Of a stretch of DNA of 64,000 nt, positions 48,181 through 61,630 are shown one piece after another. The number at the start of each line of letters is the position of its first letter. The first letter of the stretch is position 1. This DNA comes from Poecilobothrus nobilitatus (Eukaryota; Arthropoda; Insecta; Diptera; Dolichopodidae). Location: positions 69,068,416 through 69,132,415 of the forward strand of contig OX352774.1 in the NCBI GenBank assembly GCA_947095535.1, in the 5' to 3' direction. Both the position numbers and the translations under genes were made by a program. The notes beneath the pieces are model-generated. The model was not told the origin of the DNA. It ran no database searches and saw nothing but the letters and a program-made list of their open reading frames with translations.

Positions 48181-49826
48181 TTTTTTTTTTGTGTTATTCT
48201 TAAAGTAAGTAATAGTAATACCTTAAATGATAAACTTTAATGACAAGATTAGATAAAATTGAAAATAACTATACATAATAATCAAGAAAAGTTCAAAATT
48301 ACACTATAATAGCCGGGAACGTCTAAAGAAAATAATCAGACTAATTTATATATGTATGTATATAATGCATGATATGTTCTGAAAAAAAAAATGCAGGATA
48401 TGTATGAAAATATCCTACAAATTTCAGAAATTAAGGACGTCTTTAAGCTATTTTTATCGCTATTTTTCATCAAATATCAAAATTTATTTACCGTATTAAA
48501 AATGGTTATCTGCAGTATAGTAAAAATAAATAAAATATATTATTTTTTTAAAGAATTTCAAGCATTTAATTTCAAAAATTATAAAATTGTTTACAACTTT
48601 TGTTTTTGGATAATTAACACTTAATTGTTAATTTTTTATAGAGTTTTAATTTTCAGTTTAATGATTTGTTTTTGCTGAAAAATACGTAATTAACAACCAA
48701 CAATTTTAAAAACTTTTAGTTCCGAACTCTTTTTCTTATTATATGCTTATTTTTGTATAATATTTTATTTTTCTTAAATAAATATTAGGAGAATACGTCT
48801 TTAAAAAGGAAAAAGAGGTCAAAAATTTTTAATTTTTTTTTTTTTTAATTTAATTTCTTATAATTAACACTTAAAATTTCATGAATTTTTAATTTTAAAC
48901 GTAACTTTTATCATTTTTATTAGTAAATTTTTAATTTAAAAGCAAACTAAAGAATTCTCTCAATTAACATTCTTATATAATTAAATGCACAAGAAAGTTT
49001 TATAGTGAGATATATTTTATTTATTTCAATCACTTTAAAACACTAAGAAAATCTTACATAACCTACAAATTTTTATGTTGGATTTGATAGCTTCCGGGTA
49101 TCGAAAATTGCTGATTTAATTAATTTTAATTGAATATCTTCAATTTTAATTTTGTGTTAAGTTAAATTTGATAATTATTGGAATAGAATGGAAAAAATCC
49201 TTTCGGGTTCTTGTCTTTGCTAAAATTTTTCTTATTTCAATTTAATATCAATTTTTTTTTCAGTATCATATAGGAAAAATTATAGAATGTTTCCAATTTT
49301 ATGAATAGGGAAATGTTTCCGGAATATTTACTTTGTTGTGTTAACAGTTTTGCTGATCAAATTCATATCCCGCTTTAGTAATTATAATGGGATTAAATGT
49401 AATTTCGAGGGAACTGTAATGGGGGAGGGCGACTGTAAACGAATAAATACGTCTATTATCGATTGTAAATCTTTGTTTAACATCTAACCAATGACTTATC
49501 TAGGTGCATTATCTATCTAATATTAAATTTTTAAAGAGAACATTTTGGGAACTGATTGAAGATTGATGCATAAGTTAATCTTTCAATTCGGTAGTCGCCA
49601 CGACAACATAAAATTTTTCCTGTTATAAAAAATATTAAATTATCATGAAATGAGGTTAAAAATTTGAGAATGAATAATGTTTGAAATATTGTCAGAAAGT
49701 TGCATTAAAGAAGCTGTCGTTGAAATGCCAGAAATTGTAGAAATTGTGACATTAGATAAGAAAATTTGTGAGTGAATTTAAAGATTTAGAAGCGTCAGAT
49801 ATTACACAATCAACCAAAGATTTATC
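48181..49826. other. A+T-rich non-coding sequence
   Basis: No gene recognised. The frame 48391-48624 is low-complexity. Confidence 0.55.
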
Positions 49827-49975
49827 TATGTACATTAGTAATGTATTTACCTTAAATTTATCTTGTTTGAAATCTTCTCTGAATTATGTCTATGTTTAAT
49901 GCAACTGCTGTTCCCCAAATTTGATGACCATAAGTTCAAATTAATTTTAATAATAACTTTGCACAGCAGTGTATA
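49827..49975 (-). pseudogene. C-terminal fragment of a Jockey-type reverse transcriptase
   Basis: The minus strand reads TYGHQIWGTAVALNIDIIQR, then RFQTR, and after stops GKYITNVHR. This corresponds to the highly recurrent 'WTYGIQLWG.A...NI.IIQRFQSK' segment after the polymerase domain of Jockey-group elements, followed by the 'Y.TN..LH.D' segment. A stop replaces the usual Trp before TYG, and two more stops follow. It is a short, dead remnant. Confidence 0.75.
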
Positions 49976-51274
49976 TATTTAGTTTTTTATATGGAAAAAA
50001 CTCAATGATTGTTTTTTATTCCGATATAAAAAGAAATAGTAAAAACAATTTTAAATTTATCTTAAATGATAAATTTTAAATGTATGAATTTCACTTTTTT
50101 TTTAGTTTTTTTTTACTTTAAAGTTTAATTTTAACCCAAAGGTTAAATAAAAATTTCAAATTAAAATGCTGTTTCTCTGTTTAAGTATACATAATTTTTT
50201 TTTAACACAAACCCATTCAACCATGTATACCTAAATAAGTTCTTAAAAACGAATTGATATACTATTTATTTAGGTTTTGACCTATATTTAGTTTTCAAAA
50301 AAATTAGACTGTAAGAACTTTCTAAAAAACACAAAAAAAAAAACAAAAAAATCGTTTTAAAAAAGTTAATGTTTGACATGCCCAAAAAATGCTTTACACA
50401 AAAACCGTCAAAATATATATTAAAAAAAATCATAATTAGATATTCTAAATATTATTTTGTTATCAAGTACAGAGTTTTTTCTTATGTCGGATTACTGTTA
50501 AAAATCAAAATACAAAAAACAAAAGAACAAGAAGAAAAAAAGAAAATTTTTTAATATTTTACCACATTTTCAAACAATTCGATTCGAATGGTCTGGAGAA
50601 TGTTTATAAGGCACACGTAAATTTTTATTTTCTTTTTTATACCACACATAAAATATCTTTAAGATAATCTCCAGGTTTTCACTTAATGACTTCACCTAAG
50701 GAAATGTAAATTATAAACATCTGTTGTATTGTTGTATGTGTGTAAGATGGTGTGTATAAATATATACATAATTTATAAAAAAAAAAAACTAATTTTGGAA
50801 GTTAAAAAAAAAATGTACAAAAATTAAAATAAAACAAAAAAAAAATTGAAATAAGCCAGTCAAAAAAAAAAACAAAAAACAAAATAAAATAAAAGGGGTT
50901 TATTACAGTCAGAGGCTACGATTTCTAAACATTTAAAAATTACAAAAGAATCCAATCATTATTTTCATGTAAAATTATCCAATTTACAAGTAACAATAAA
51001 ATAAAAAAAAACCTTAATATATAATTTGCAATAACATTACAATACCTCAACCAAATACCCAAGTGAACAAATAAATTTTGACCTAAAATTGCGTTTATTA
51101 AAAATAAGCTTAAATTATGGTGTTTTTTTTTTTATTATGTGTATAATTTGAAAACAAAAAAAAAAAAATTTAAAATTCCCAAAATTATAGTTTTTCAAAA
51201 TTTAATGGTAGTATTTTTTAATATGATTGCTCCAATTTTAGGTTTTTAGTTATAGTATATAATGTCTTATTAGT
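49976..51274. other. A+T-rich non-coding sequence
   Basis: No gene recognised. The frame 50369-50554 is low-complexity. There are many A-runs at 50780-50880. Confidence 0.55.
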
Positions 51275-51660
51275 TCCATTCTGTCCTTCTGTCAATTCAT
51301 TCTTCTGCATCTATCTACAAAACTTGTACATCTTTTGGAATAAAACATTGAGCTTTGAGCCATAGGTATAGGTATATTTCTTAGAAAATTATTTTTAGTC
51401 CTAATTTTATAGATGCAGCTTAAAGTTTTGGTATGGCTTGTTCCTAAAGGGTTAAAACTCAAGATTTCCTAGATATTTTTTATACCCATATAAAGATAGG
51501 TAGAGTCTATGGTATATTCAATTTTGCGATTACTTTTGTGACACCTGAAATTTTAAAGAATACCGACATACATATAGAAAAATATACATAAATTCTTGTT
51601 AAGTATTGAAGGCTGAATCGATTAGGATGAGTACTTCCACCCGTCCGGCCATACTTCCAC
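51275..51660 (+). repeat. Fly-type dispersed repeat, two diverged pieces
   Basis: 51478-51660 runs TATACCCATATAAAGATAGG, then GATTACTTTTGTGACACCTG, then ATACATAAATTCTTG, GCTGAATCGATTAGGATG and CGTCCGGCC. This is the order seen in a dispersed repeat class common in fly genomes ('tataccc...gtaacacc...tatattcttg...gtcgat...gtccgtc'). 51275-51340 (TTCTGTCCTTCTGTCAATTC, then ACAAAACTTGTACATC) resembles the part that follows the GTCCGTC core. No protein is encoded. The family name is left open. Confidence 0.45.
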
Positions 51661-52054
51661 ACAACAACTAAAACAATAATAGGTTTAGATCCGGAAATTT
51701 TTTCTCTATCGGATTCATGTAAATGCTAGTTTCGCTATTGAAATTGAACAAATTTAACTAACGAGTTTAACGACTAACGAGAACCGCTTTGTCTAATTAA
51801 AGTTGAGTATTTGAAATTTTGTTAAAAGAAGTTGCTTTTTATGGCAACGACTTCTACAAAATTTTGGTTGGTCTGACAAAACAGGTTCGGTTATCTATAT
51901 GACCACATCTTGGTATTTAAAAAAGATAATAGTTATATACAATTAATTTTTGCAATCCAATACTTTAATTTACCTTAAATTTTCGAAAAATTTTTCAAAA
52001 TCTGCGACTCTAAGACGCTTTTAGTTAATAACTTAAATCATAAGTGATTATTAA
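51661..52054. other. Non-coding sequence
   Basis: Slightly more complex composition. No gene recognised. It may be further 5' remnant of the retrotransposon that follows. Confidence 0.4.
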
Positions 52055-52524
52055 TTGAAAGATTTTTTCACCTTCTCATCCATTTCGAAAAATGACTGTG
52101 GTAACAAATTTGTTGTTTTTTGTCCCATGAAATCTAAGCATTTGACATTGTCCCTTAAGAAGGCATTTGAGACGATCTGGTTATATGGAATCATTTTCAA
52201 AATGCGAATCATATCATTAATTATATCATTAAATATTTGGTTTACTTAATTAATGATATGATTTGCGACAAAAATCTTTAAAGTCACTTCATTCAATCAG
52301 AAGTGCTCTAAAGAGTTTGTAATAGTAAACGGCTTACAACAAGATGCAGTTAACTCTCCAATTCCATTTAACATTTTTATAAGCAAACTACTGGATTCTC
52401 TAAACAGAAGTTTAGGGTACAATCACAGTATCGCATTTGCGGATGATTTAACAATCTATATCGCTAATAGAAATACCGCAAACAAATACCGTTACCGTTT
52501 ACAAATAAAAGTTAAGGTATTTTA
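52055..52524 (+). pseudogene. Reverse transcriptase domain fragment of a Jockey-type retrotransposon
   Basis: One + frame carries the central palm of a non-LTR reverse transcriptase. Motif A is at about 52151-52180 (SLKKAFETIWLYGIIFKM), then the segment SKEFVIVNGLQQDAVNSPI (52307-52363), then FNIFISKLLDSL, and motif C as FADD (52436-52447). Only two stops (52247-52249 and 52259-52261) interrupt the whole stretch and there is no frameshift, so this relic is younger than the others here. In motif A the catalytic Asp is replaced (SLKKAFE where DLEKAFD is expected), so it would be inactive even without the stops. Endonuclease and C-terminal domains are absent nearby. Confidence 0.85.
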
Positions 52525-52815
52525 ATAAAGCAAACTTTTCAAAAATAAGATGTAAAAATTAAAGTTTCGTAAAATATGTAAACAGTTTTTCATATAAATT
52601 TAAATAACGTTTCCCTAAAATTGAAAAAGTATCATTTAATTTTTCACAATTTTCATTACAAAAAAAAAGGATTTGTAAGAAAAATATTTGATGATCAAAT
52701 AATCGCAAGCATAATTCTAGAATAATTTATTATAATGTAATCGTTTTGAAAATGTACTTAATTTGATTAAATATATCTTTAGTTTTATATATACCACTTT
52801 TCTCATACTAAAATC

Positions 52816-52853
<38 letters not shown>

Positions 52854-54598
52854 CAAAAAATAATTTCTTTGTATTTGTAACTTTTAAGTTGTCACTTAAT
52901 ATGAATTTTTTTTAATTCAATTCTTTTAAAAAAAAAAATCCTCCACTTCTTCCTCATTACATTATATTTTTTTTTTCTTTATTTCGGACTTCCTTACATT
53001 AAAAGAGCGTGGTACTTAAAAATTTTGCTTGTCACATTAAAAATGTTTTTTCTTTGTTACTTGAAACAAAAATATTGTGCGTGCTTTGTCCAAAAGTATA
53101 AAAATAAACATAATAAAAGTCTGGTTATAAAATGTTTTTTTTGTGTGTTCAAATAAATTTGATTTTGGCATTGAAATCAATCAGTTTAATAATCACCAGT
53201 AACATATCACGCACATATACTTCAGTTTTACCTTTAAAATTATCAGAATTAAATTTTTTTTACATGTTAATACATTAAAAATGACATCAGCACAACATTT
53301 ATTAAAATGTCACTTTTAAAGGGCTTATTTATATTATATATGTGCATATGTATACCTTTACTACACAATAAAAATTTGACAGATTATCAAATACTGTCAC
53401 CATTATTTATAAAAATCGTCTAATATTGACGGAATTTGTATTTTATTTTTTTTAATTGAAAAAAAAAAATTTTTTTTTTATTTATTTTTTAATTTTTTAC
53501 AGCCTAAAACATTTTTAAAGTTTCATTGAAATTGTGCAATTCATTCATCTCAATTATTAACTGATTTAAGGCACTTGTTTAATTTAAATAAACGTATATA
53601 TGTATATGTAATTCGGTCGGTTTTTTTTTTTTTTACTTATATATTTTTAAAAAATCATTAGATTTTATGCTATTAATGTATAAATCGCTCATAATGATCA
53701 TGAGTTTTAAATTATTTTTTAAATATGTTTTTTTTGTTCTTTTTTTTTAATTGTTTTTAGTTTAGTCCAATTTTTTTTTGATTCAGCCATTTTTTTATTT
53801 TTTTTTTGTTTGTTCGATAAAATTAGTTTGTTTTTTGCTGTCAATTTTAAGTTTCACATATATTCATTGCTTTTAATCAAAATTAGTGTTGGAATGGTTT
53901 TAGTAAATATAAACAGTTGGACACTTGGAAGAACAAAAAATAAAGTTAACCTATTTTGGATTTCTGGTACATGTTAGAATAAAATCGAAAAAAAAAAAAT
54001 CCGAAATTAGCAAAAAAAGCTAAAAATAAATTAACAAATAAGTATAGGAACCCAGAAAAGTTTTATGTATTTTTTAACATTTTGACCACTTCAGAACATT
54101 TGTGATCACTCATCCGCAAAGAATTGAACAAAGAATAAAAAATTTAATATTAAATCATGGTGTCTAGACAATAAATAGAAATTTTTGTATAAATAAAATT
54201 CTTTAGGCAATCTAATAAGTTACTTGTAGTAGAAAATATCTTACATCTAAAAAAAGTATCTTAAAGTCCCATAGTTTTACATTATAATAGAATTTTAATA
54301 GTATGTATAGAATTTTGGGCAGTTAAAAAAAGCAATTCATTAGATCATTGGTGGCAAGTAAATTTTTAATGTTACAAACTAAACTTTTAATTTTTTGTTA
54401 TAATTTTAATGAAATTTTTTTTTAGAATATTTACAGTTAATTGTTCGAATCGAATCGCTGGTGGTTCATTTTATAGTTTTTTTTTTTACCTTTAAGGTGG
54501 ATGGGAATTCTAAAACGAAATCAAGAATACGCCATTGGCTGTGTTGAATTTTTAATGACTATAGTCTAAACTTACCTCTGCCTTTAACCAATATAACT
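52525..54598. other. A+T-rich non-coding sequence with a 36-base poly-T
   Basis: No gene recognised. 52818-52853 is an uninterrupted run of 36 T, the longest homopolymer in the window. Confidence 0.6.
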
Positions 54599-54711
54599 GG
54601 ATGAATCTCCTAACTGCTAGAACAGGATATTGACTTTGTAGGAGTAGGGAGTAGGGATGAATCTCGTAACTGCTAGAACAGTATATTGACTTTGTAGGAG
54701 TAGGGTAGAGA
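54599..54711. repeat. 56-bp tandem duplication
   Basis: Two copies of a 56-bp unit (begins GGATGAATCTC, contains TAACTGCTAGAACAG and TTGACTTTGTAGGAGTAGGG) with very few differences. Confidence 0.9.
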
Positions 54712-54885
54712 GAGGAATTGGGTAGGGACTCTAAGTCAACAATGAGCCTTCGTTTATTATATTATTACTATATTGCTATGTTACAATATGTAATAGTATA
54801 TATAGTATCTTTCTGCATTATGGCGTATTTAAAGGCAGCTTCACTTCAGCATTAAATGTAAAATTAATATTTATTTTTTTATATG
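54712..54885. other. Non-coding sequence
   Basis: Nothing recognised; possibly the body of the tRNA-like element that follows. Confidence 0.35.
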
Positions 54886-54953
54886 ATCTGAAAGGGGTTT
54901 GAATCCAAAACCCTCTGATTAAAAGGCTGGCAATTTAATCACTACACTATGAA
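54886..54953 (-). mobile_element. tRNA-like sequence, tRNA-Lys(UUU)-like head of a SINE or tRNA pseudogene
   Basis: The minus strand reads TAGTGTAGTGATTAA (A-box-like), then CAGCCTTTTAATCAGAGGG, which has the CTTTTAATC anticodon loop of a tRNA-Lys(UUU). GGATTCAAACCCC (B-box-like) follows. The acceptor ends do not pair and the D-arm is poor, so it is not a working tRNA. The layout resembles the heads at 890-960 and 16800-16878, so it may be another SINE family 2 member with a diverged body. Confidence 0.55.
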
Positions 54954-57208
54954 ATTAATTATGTTGTATTATAGATACTAATACTGCTACTACATAACAT
55001 TTATTTTATCAGCATTTTCAAAAATCATTTAACCAAAAAATTAATAAAAATTACCGTCGACAAAATGTATTCATCCCTTTTAAAATTCTTTGAAGAGTGT
55101 TTCGAATACAATTCATATAAAAATATGTATTAAATAACAATAAGAGTAAAACATAAGTAAATGATTTCATAAGATTTAAAACATAAAAAATTAACAAGCA
55201 ATAAATTATGAAAAGTATCAAAAATAACATAATATAAAATCTTTTTAACTCATAATTTTTTGTATTTTTTATGTTCAAGGGCAAATTTGGGGTTATTTTA
55301 GATTTTAAGCAAAACCTAACAAAGTAAATAAAAAAAATCTTTTGCGCCATTGTGCGGGATTTCTTTGATCTGTTTTTTTTTTTTTTTTTTGCGGTTTGAC
55401 CTCTTGTTAAAAGCATATTTTTTTTATTTTGCACATTAAAACAAATTATCATTTTGGCAAATAAAATGTTAGTAAAATAATTATTTATAAAATTTTAAAT
55501 CAAATTAAATTATTGAATCAAACAGTGACAATCAATTTTGTTAACAATATAAAAATTTATTATATAATTTTCAATTATTAGTTTTATAGCGATATTTAGA
55601 TAGGCTTTATCTTCAAATGAGATCTTGTCTGCTTAGAAAAGCATTTTTAATACATTTGACTTTATTACCTCTCGATTGGCAGCCATTGTTCAGCCACAGG
55701 AAATTAAATATCGTACTTGTATTATGAATTCGTTTTTTGATCTCAAAAGTTCACTCTTGATTCGTAATGTTCATTAACCACATTCTTCCTTTTTTCTCTT
55801 CTAATACCCTATCCAAGGCGTACTGACATTAAAAAACCATTAATTCATATAATCATCTAATGTTCTCATAAGAATTGTAATCGAATTCTTTCTGTTTTCT
55901 GCGTTATCTTATATACCATTGCCCACATCAACATAGTTCTATTACAGGTATATTGATTTAATTGCTTAGAGTATTTACGAACCTATCGCATTTGACACTA
56001 AATATTAGCTAATTGCAGTTAATGAGTTTTCGAAAACTCCGAAAATTTTGAAAACTCGGAAAATGTTTTAGTACACTCTCGACTACATTAGATGTTTGCG
56101 TACTAAACGAGTAATACATACATATAAGAAAATAAGTGTTAAATGTCTTTCAACTGCTAGTGCGATAAGTTCTGAAACGCCCTTTATACTGAAAGCTATG
56201 TAATAAGATTTTTGTTCATACATTTTTGAATTTCTATGACATTTATTAAGCTTTCCAGTTCTTCTTGATGACTCACATTGTTAATCGATGCTATCGGACA
56301 TTATTAATATCTTTTCTTCCTTAATTTCTAGGAAGCATTTTATAGCACAGTTTTGAACATCCTACAAACTTTTAATCTGGAAATGTTATTGTGATTATTA
56401 CCATTGTTCTTAGCTTAGGCACGAGAAAGTTAATTACAGTAACACCAAACCTTTTTTTGTTACACTCATTTACAGTAAGTCCTTAATAATTCGAAAAGTT
56501 GTAAGCAATAAAGATTTAGGAATTAAATTAGCACAACAAATAAAATCCACGAAAACAAAATCAGGTTAAAAAATCTAAAGCTTTCCATTGTTTTATTACT
56601 ATACAAATAATCCGTGGTTGTTTTGAAGTAGTAACATGGTTTAGTTTTGAAAAAATTAAAGAATTCAATGAAACTTTTTGTTTTTTTTTTTTTTTTTTTT
56701 TGAGAAGAAGCGAACTGCAATATGATGAAATTGATAAAAACAACAGTCTAATTAATTTAAATTAAACTGTCTTTTTTAAAACAATAGCAACAATTAATCG
56801 CCATATTTATTTACAAAAAATAAAAAAAAAAAAACAAATTTAGGCGTAAATTTTTGAAGGGATTTTTATTTTGTCAAAATTATTCGCTTATTTAATTTTG
56901 AGTAGGAAATGGCTTAACACACAACAAATAAAAAAAAATAATAAAAAATTATAAATTAGTTATAATTAATTACTTATTTAGATAAAAGAAAAAGACTTTC
57001 GCGTTATTTGATGATTGAGGGGAAAAAACAAAATGACAAACAAGATTTTATTGACCGTCGTCATTATATCTAATAATATAAGTTAAATTTTGCTGACATA
57101 ATAGGGCATAAAGTTAAATGTCAAATGAGCGAATTTCCGTGTATTATGATTTCATTTAAACGTATTTGAAACAAATTTTTAGAAGTTTGTTACGTAATTT
57201 TTAGTTAA
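54954..57208. other. A+T-rich non-coding sequence
   Basis: No gene recognised. The 133-codon minus frame at 55051-55452 is Lys/Phe/Leu-rich with a poly-Lys tract from a T-run and shows no domain. 56024-56039 is a perfect 16-bp palindrome (GAGTTTTC and its reverse complement). 55600-56400 is less skewed but unidentified. Confidence 0.5.
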
Positions 57209-57229
57209 ATATATATATATATACGTATA

Positions 57230-57274
<45 letters not shown>
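57209..57274. repeat. AT dinucleotide microsatellite
   Basis: Nearly continuous (AT)n with an interruption ACGTATATATATTTTATA in the middle. It is the longest dinucleotide tract in the window. Confidence 0.95.
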
Positions 57275-57277
<3 letters not shown>

Positions 57278-59605
57278 TTTTTTAATTACCTTTTAAAGTC
57301 TTTGTTTTTTGTTGTTTTTTTTTGAATTAAGAAAAGAATGTTTGTCTATACTTGGAATCAATATACAATATATTATAATGGTGGCTTCCTGTCTAATTAA
57401 TTAATAACAAATTCTTTTTAAAAAATGTTTTTTTTTTTTTATTGTATCTAATATTGAGTCTTAATTTAACTTTTTGATTGTTTATCTATTAAAAAAAAAA
57501 CTTTTGTCTGTAGCTTAATTTGGTATTATTATAAGTATATTATATAAATATTCTTATGTAAGTAGGTATGTATTATATAATATTTCAAATTATAAAAAAT
57601 AAATATTTCAGCTAACATTTTTTTTATAATTAATAAAATTGATTTCCTAGTAGATAAATAATAAATAAATAAACAAATTCCTCTGTCTAAACGTTTTTTT
57701 TTTTTCTATAAAAAAAAAAAAAGAAAAAATATTTTTTTAAATTCTTTCAGGTTAACGTCTCTGAAAAAGGTTTAAACTAATTAATGATGACAAGATCGAT
57801 TACATTTCAAATTATTGTTGATGGTTGATTATGAGTTTGTTTTTTTTTTATGCATAAGTAAAATCGTATTTGTTATGAAAAAACAGGATGATAAATATTG
57901 TCCATTTTGTTTTTGTTTCGCATATAGGAGAATAGGATAATCCTAATCATAGTGTATTACTTTTTAATTAGTTTCAAATAAATAACTTCACATCGTTCAT
58001 TCAGTAGATTTCTTAATATTAATTCGTATGATTGGACTACAATTATAAACTATAAAATAACACTTACAAAATGTTTTTCTTTCAAAATTCCTGTCATAAA
58101 TTTTCTATCAAGAGATATTAAAAAAGTGTTTGATATAAAAAGTTTCTGCCATTTTCTGCCTCAACTTAATTAGATTTGCATGTCTTCTTGTCTTTGTCTT
58201 TTTACGAAGTATGATATAATATCAGTATACTATAATATATTCTAGATTTCTCACTAAAGCTACTTACTCACTCACTAGAAATGTTTCTTTGAACGTTTTT
58301 GTTTTTTTTTCTGCATTTGGATCAATTACAAGTTGATTTTTCTTTACTACTTTTATTGATTACTATTTGAATTATTAGCCTGTTGAAATAAATAACCTTT
58401 GATGACTCAACTCAGCAGTTTGAAAAAATTGAGTATTTTGGAATTATAGGTTAAATAACAAAAACTTATAGGTTATTTCAATTTTTTGTTTTTCCTAAAG
58501 GATGTGTGAATCTTCCAATACACCAAAAATTCCCCCTGGGATGGGAAAGGATGGGAAAGGATAGGCCAAGGATTTGAAAAATTTAATTGAAAGTGGGATT
58601 CTAAGGAAATAATAATTCTGCCTATTTTTATTATTATTTTGCTAACAGTGATTATTGGTAACTGTTGATGGCTATAGTTACAACATGCACTAATATATAA
58701 CACTTTCCTGCATGAAGGTAATCCCACTGTCACTGTAGCAACAATTACTATTGTTATTGGTAATATTTATTAATATTATTATTATTTACTACAGAGTCAG
58801 GGCCATCATCAGTGGATTACAAAATGTCACTCAAAAAAAATTATTTATTATAGGTAACACTTAACTATAATATAATTTAACGTATCTTAGCACCTGTATT
58901 ATGTATGCAGTATAAAATTCCCAGAGACTATTTTAAGAATTTGAGATATAATTAAAATAAAAATCTTAAAGAAAATTTTATAAAGCAATAAGAATAAGGT
59001 TCAATTATTTTAAAATTGGAAATAATAAAAAACTAAACCAACTCCTAATAATTGAAAAATGAAAATGAATAAATGTTCGCAAGGGCTCTGAAAATAAACA
59101 AAAATAATTTGCTCCTAAAATTGATCTGTAACTATTTGTATTGCCAATGACTATTATTACAGAAGTTAACTTTTATGACATGGAATTAAAATTTGGTAGA
59201 AAATAAAAATTTCAAATGTTATTTCAAAACTAAATATTATGAACTATAATATGATGCGATAATTATTTAAAAATCACATTTTAACCTTTTTATTTTAAAT
59301 TGAAAAACTTCTTTATATCCGCAACTTTTAATGCCTCAAGTAAAATGTTTCAATTGCAAAAGTTTAATATAAAAAGTATCACATTAAAAGTTCAAAAAAA
59401 AAAACTAAAAAGAATATTAAATAAATTTTATATGAGCATATACAATTGATAATACATAACTTTATATGTATAATATGTATTTACAAATAAGTAAATAAAT
59501 AATAATATAAACCTTTAAGTTGAAGTACGTGCTTTTTAGTTTATCTTATGGTTACATGACAGGTCAATATAATCTTAATGTTTTTGTATGTTTAATTTTT
59601 GATTT
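57275..59605. other. A+T-rich non-coding sequence
   Basis: No gene recognised. GGGATGGGAAAGGATGGGAAAG at 58540-58561 is a short tandem duplication inside a more balanced patch (58490-58820). The minus frame 58473-58733 across it matches nothing I know. Confidence 0.5.
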
Positions 59606-59662
59606 TTTTTTTTTTTTTTTTTTGATTTTATGCATTCAGACAAAATTGATGATTTAACAGTA
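59606..59662 (+). other. Candidate microexon B context, weak
   Basis: A run of T followed by TATGCATTCAG ends at 59639. A donor GTAAGT follows at 59660-59665, leaving a 20-nt putative exon (59640-59659) with one frame open. In T-rich DNA such pairings arise by chance, so confidence is low. Confidence 0.15.
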
Positions 59663-59979
59663 AGTTTGAATGGTTAAGTTAGTTAATGATTAAATTAACC
59701 AAAAACAAAATAAATAAAAAAAAAAACAGAAAAACTAACTAAACACTAACAAGTGCTAAAGTGTGCTTTGTTGCACCAGTCAAAAACTTTATTAAGTATT
59801 TTTATTATGCTTTAAGATCTTTTTTTTTTTTTTATTGCTTTCACTTTTTATACATTAAATCTTTAAAAATAAACAAACAAACAAAAATAGTTGAAAAAAA
59901 TTGTACAACCCTAATCCTTCAACTTTAACATTTCACAAAGTGAAATTTCAATTTCATGTTTTTTTGTTATCCAATTCGG

Positions 59980-60038
59980 AATTAACTATAACTGGTTTTT
60001 TTTTTTTGCTTCAAGACATCATGACATCCAGTAAGTGT
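59980..60038 (+). other. Candidate 15-nt microexon, 60016-60030
   Basis: A branch-like CTATAAC followed by a run of 12 or more T and GCTTCAAG ends at 60015. The 15 bases ACATCATGACATCCA come next, then a strong donor GTAAGTG at 60031. A 15-nt exon keeps the reading frame; two of three phases are open (for example IMTS). Both splice signals are better than typical background here, and the strand agrees with the recursive splice sites. Confidence 0.3.
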
Positions 60039-61630
60039 TCAAATTTTATATATTTGAAAATAATTTTAATGTTTTTAATTGAAATTTACAAAGATTAAAG
60101 TATTATTGTATAATTTTATATTGTGTTTAGGTGATACATAATAGTCACAGGTAACGGTTTTTGTTTTTATTTCCGGTAAATTTGAAGATGGTTAAAATTA
60201 AATGAAGTAAATAGAAATTAAATGAATATCTTATGGTTAATATAGTTAGGTGTTTAAAGAAAAAAGTGTTGAAATGTTTTTGTTTTTTCTGCATATGTGC
60301 CGCATACTTTAATTTATTAATTAAAATAAAGAAACGAATCCGTTTGAAGTGGCGTTAAATAAACGGTAAAAGGTATTGATTATCATATGTGTATACGAGT
60401 TTGTATATATGTATACGTTTGTATATATGTATAATGTTAATTTTCAATAAAGTTTCTTACAGTTCCAAAGCTGTTCCAATCGAAAGCCATTCGAAATTTA
60501 TTATCAGTTAGTATATTTGCACAAAACAAATGAATTGACATTTAACGCACTGCTACTGCGAAATTGCCTTGACGGTTGGCATGCCATGTGTAAATTTTGA
60601 TGTTGAATTTTATGCTAATGTCAAAGGTAGTTTATAAATTTTTAACTTTGACTAATGCATTGTCATGTTATAACTGGTTCATTAAAATACTTAATTAAGT
60701 TAAATTTGAATTCAACGTTAGCACAAAAAGTTAAACTTTAAACAGGTTTAGGAAAGTATGATTTTTAAAACCTTCGACTAAGTCATCATTTAAATTGGGT
60801 AATAAAAAAGTCAAAAGGTGTAACGTGGAAGAATCTGCTGCATATACTATGAATATGAATTGCAAAATCAAAAAACAAAAGATATCATAAATGATAGTAT
60901 GATCATTTTACTATTTTGTAATTTTAAATCAGTACATCCAATAACTTTACATAATACTTCTAGCTCAAGCTTTCCGATCAGTTTGTGGCCTTTGTTTTAA
61001 AATTTAATGGCTTAGTAATTTATCTCTGATGTAGATATGTATGTATATAGTGATAAGATAAGTTTACATTTAATTTGTTTGCAATTTTAATCTAATAATA
61101 TCTGTATATATCTCAGAAAACTGTTTGAAAATTTTGGAAAACTTGAGAATTACATTGAAGTAGCTTTGAATATTGTTTCATCAATTCGTTTTTCCTCAAT
61201 TTAAGAGTGAATTAACGGTAGTGCCAATTTTAAATAAAAATTTAGATATATAACTTTGACGGAATGTCCATGTTATCATAAATAATTGCAATTTTTTGTC
61301 ACTTGAACACCGCTCTGTCTTAAAATGAAAAACTCGAATCCATTGTGTTATAATCACAGTTGACACCAAAAAACGGTGTTATTTGGATTACAATTTCAAA
61401 AAATAATTAACTACTTAAATCCAATGTTTTTGATTATGGAATTGAAATTTAAATTAAAACTGTGTTTTAATACTTTACATAACCTTTCTTATCTTTAGTT
61501 ACAATATCCTTTACTAATTAATTTAACATTTGCTATACATTTAAAAAAATTTTTTTTTTTAATTAATTCACAGTTATAAAACTATTGTTAATTAACTACA
61601 CACATTATACACCCATACACACTATATTAA
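60039..61630. other. A+T-rich non-coding sequence
   Basis: No gene recognised. 60530-60610 is slightly less skewed. Confidence 0.5.

Noticed and set aside
54886..54953. A functional tRNA-Lys gene
   Set aside because: The anticodon-loop region fits, but the acceptor ends do not pair and the D-arm is degenerate.
55051..55452. 133-codon minus-strand open frame
   Set aside because: Low-complexity Lys/Phe/Leu-rich translation that includes a poly-Lys from a T-run; no domain or supporting gene context.
55930..55960. Third recursive splice site (TTACAG|GTATAT)
   Set aside because: Pyrimidine tract is poor and the donor deviates from GTRAGT.
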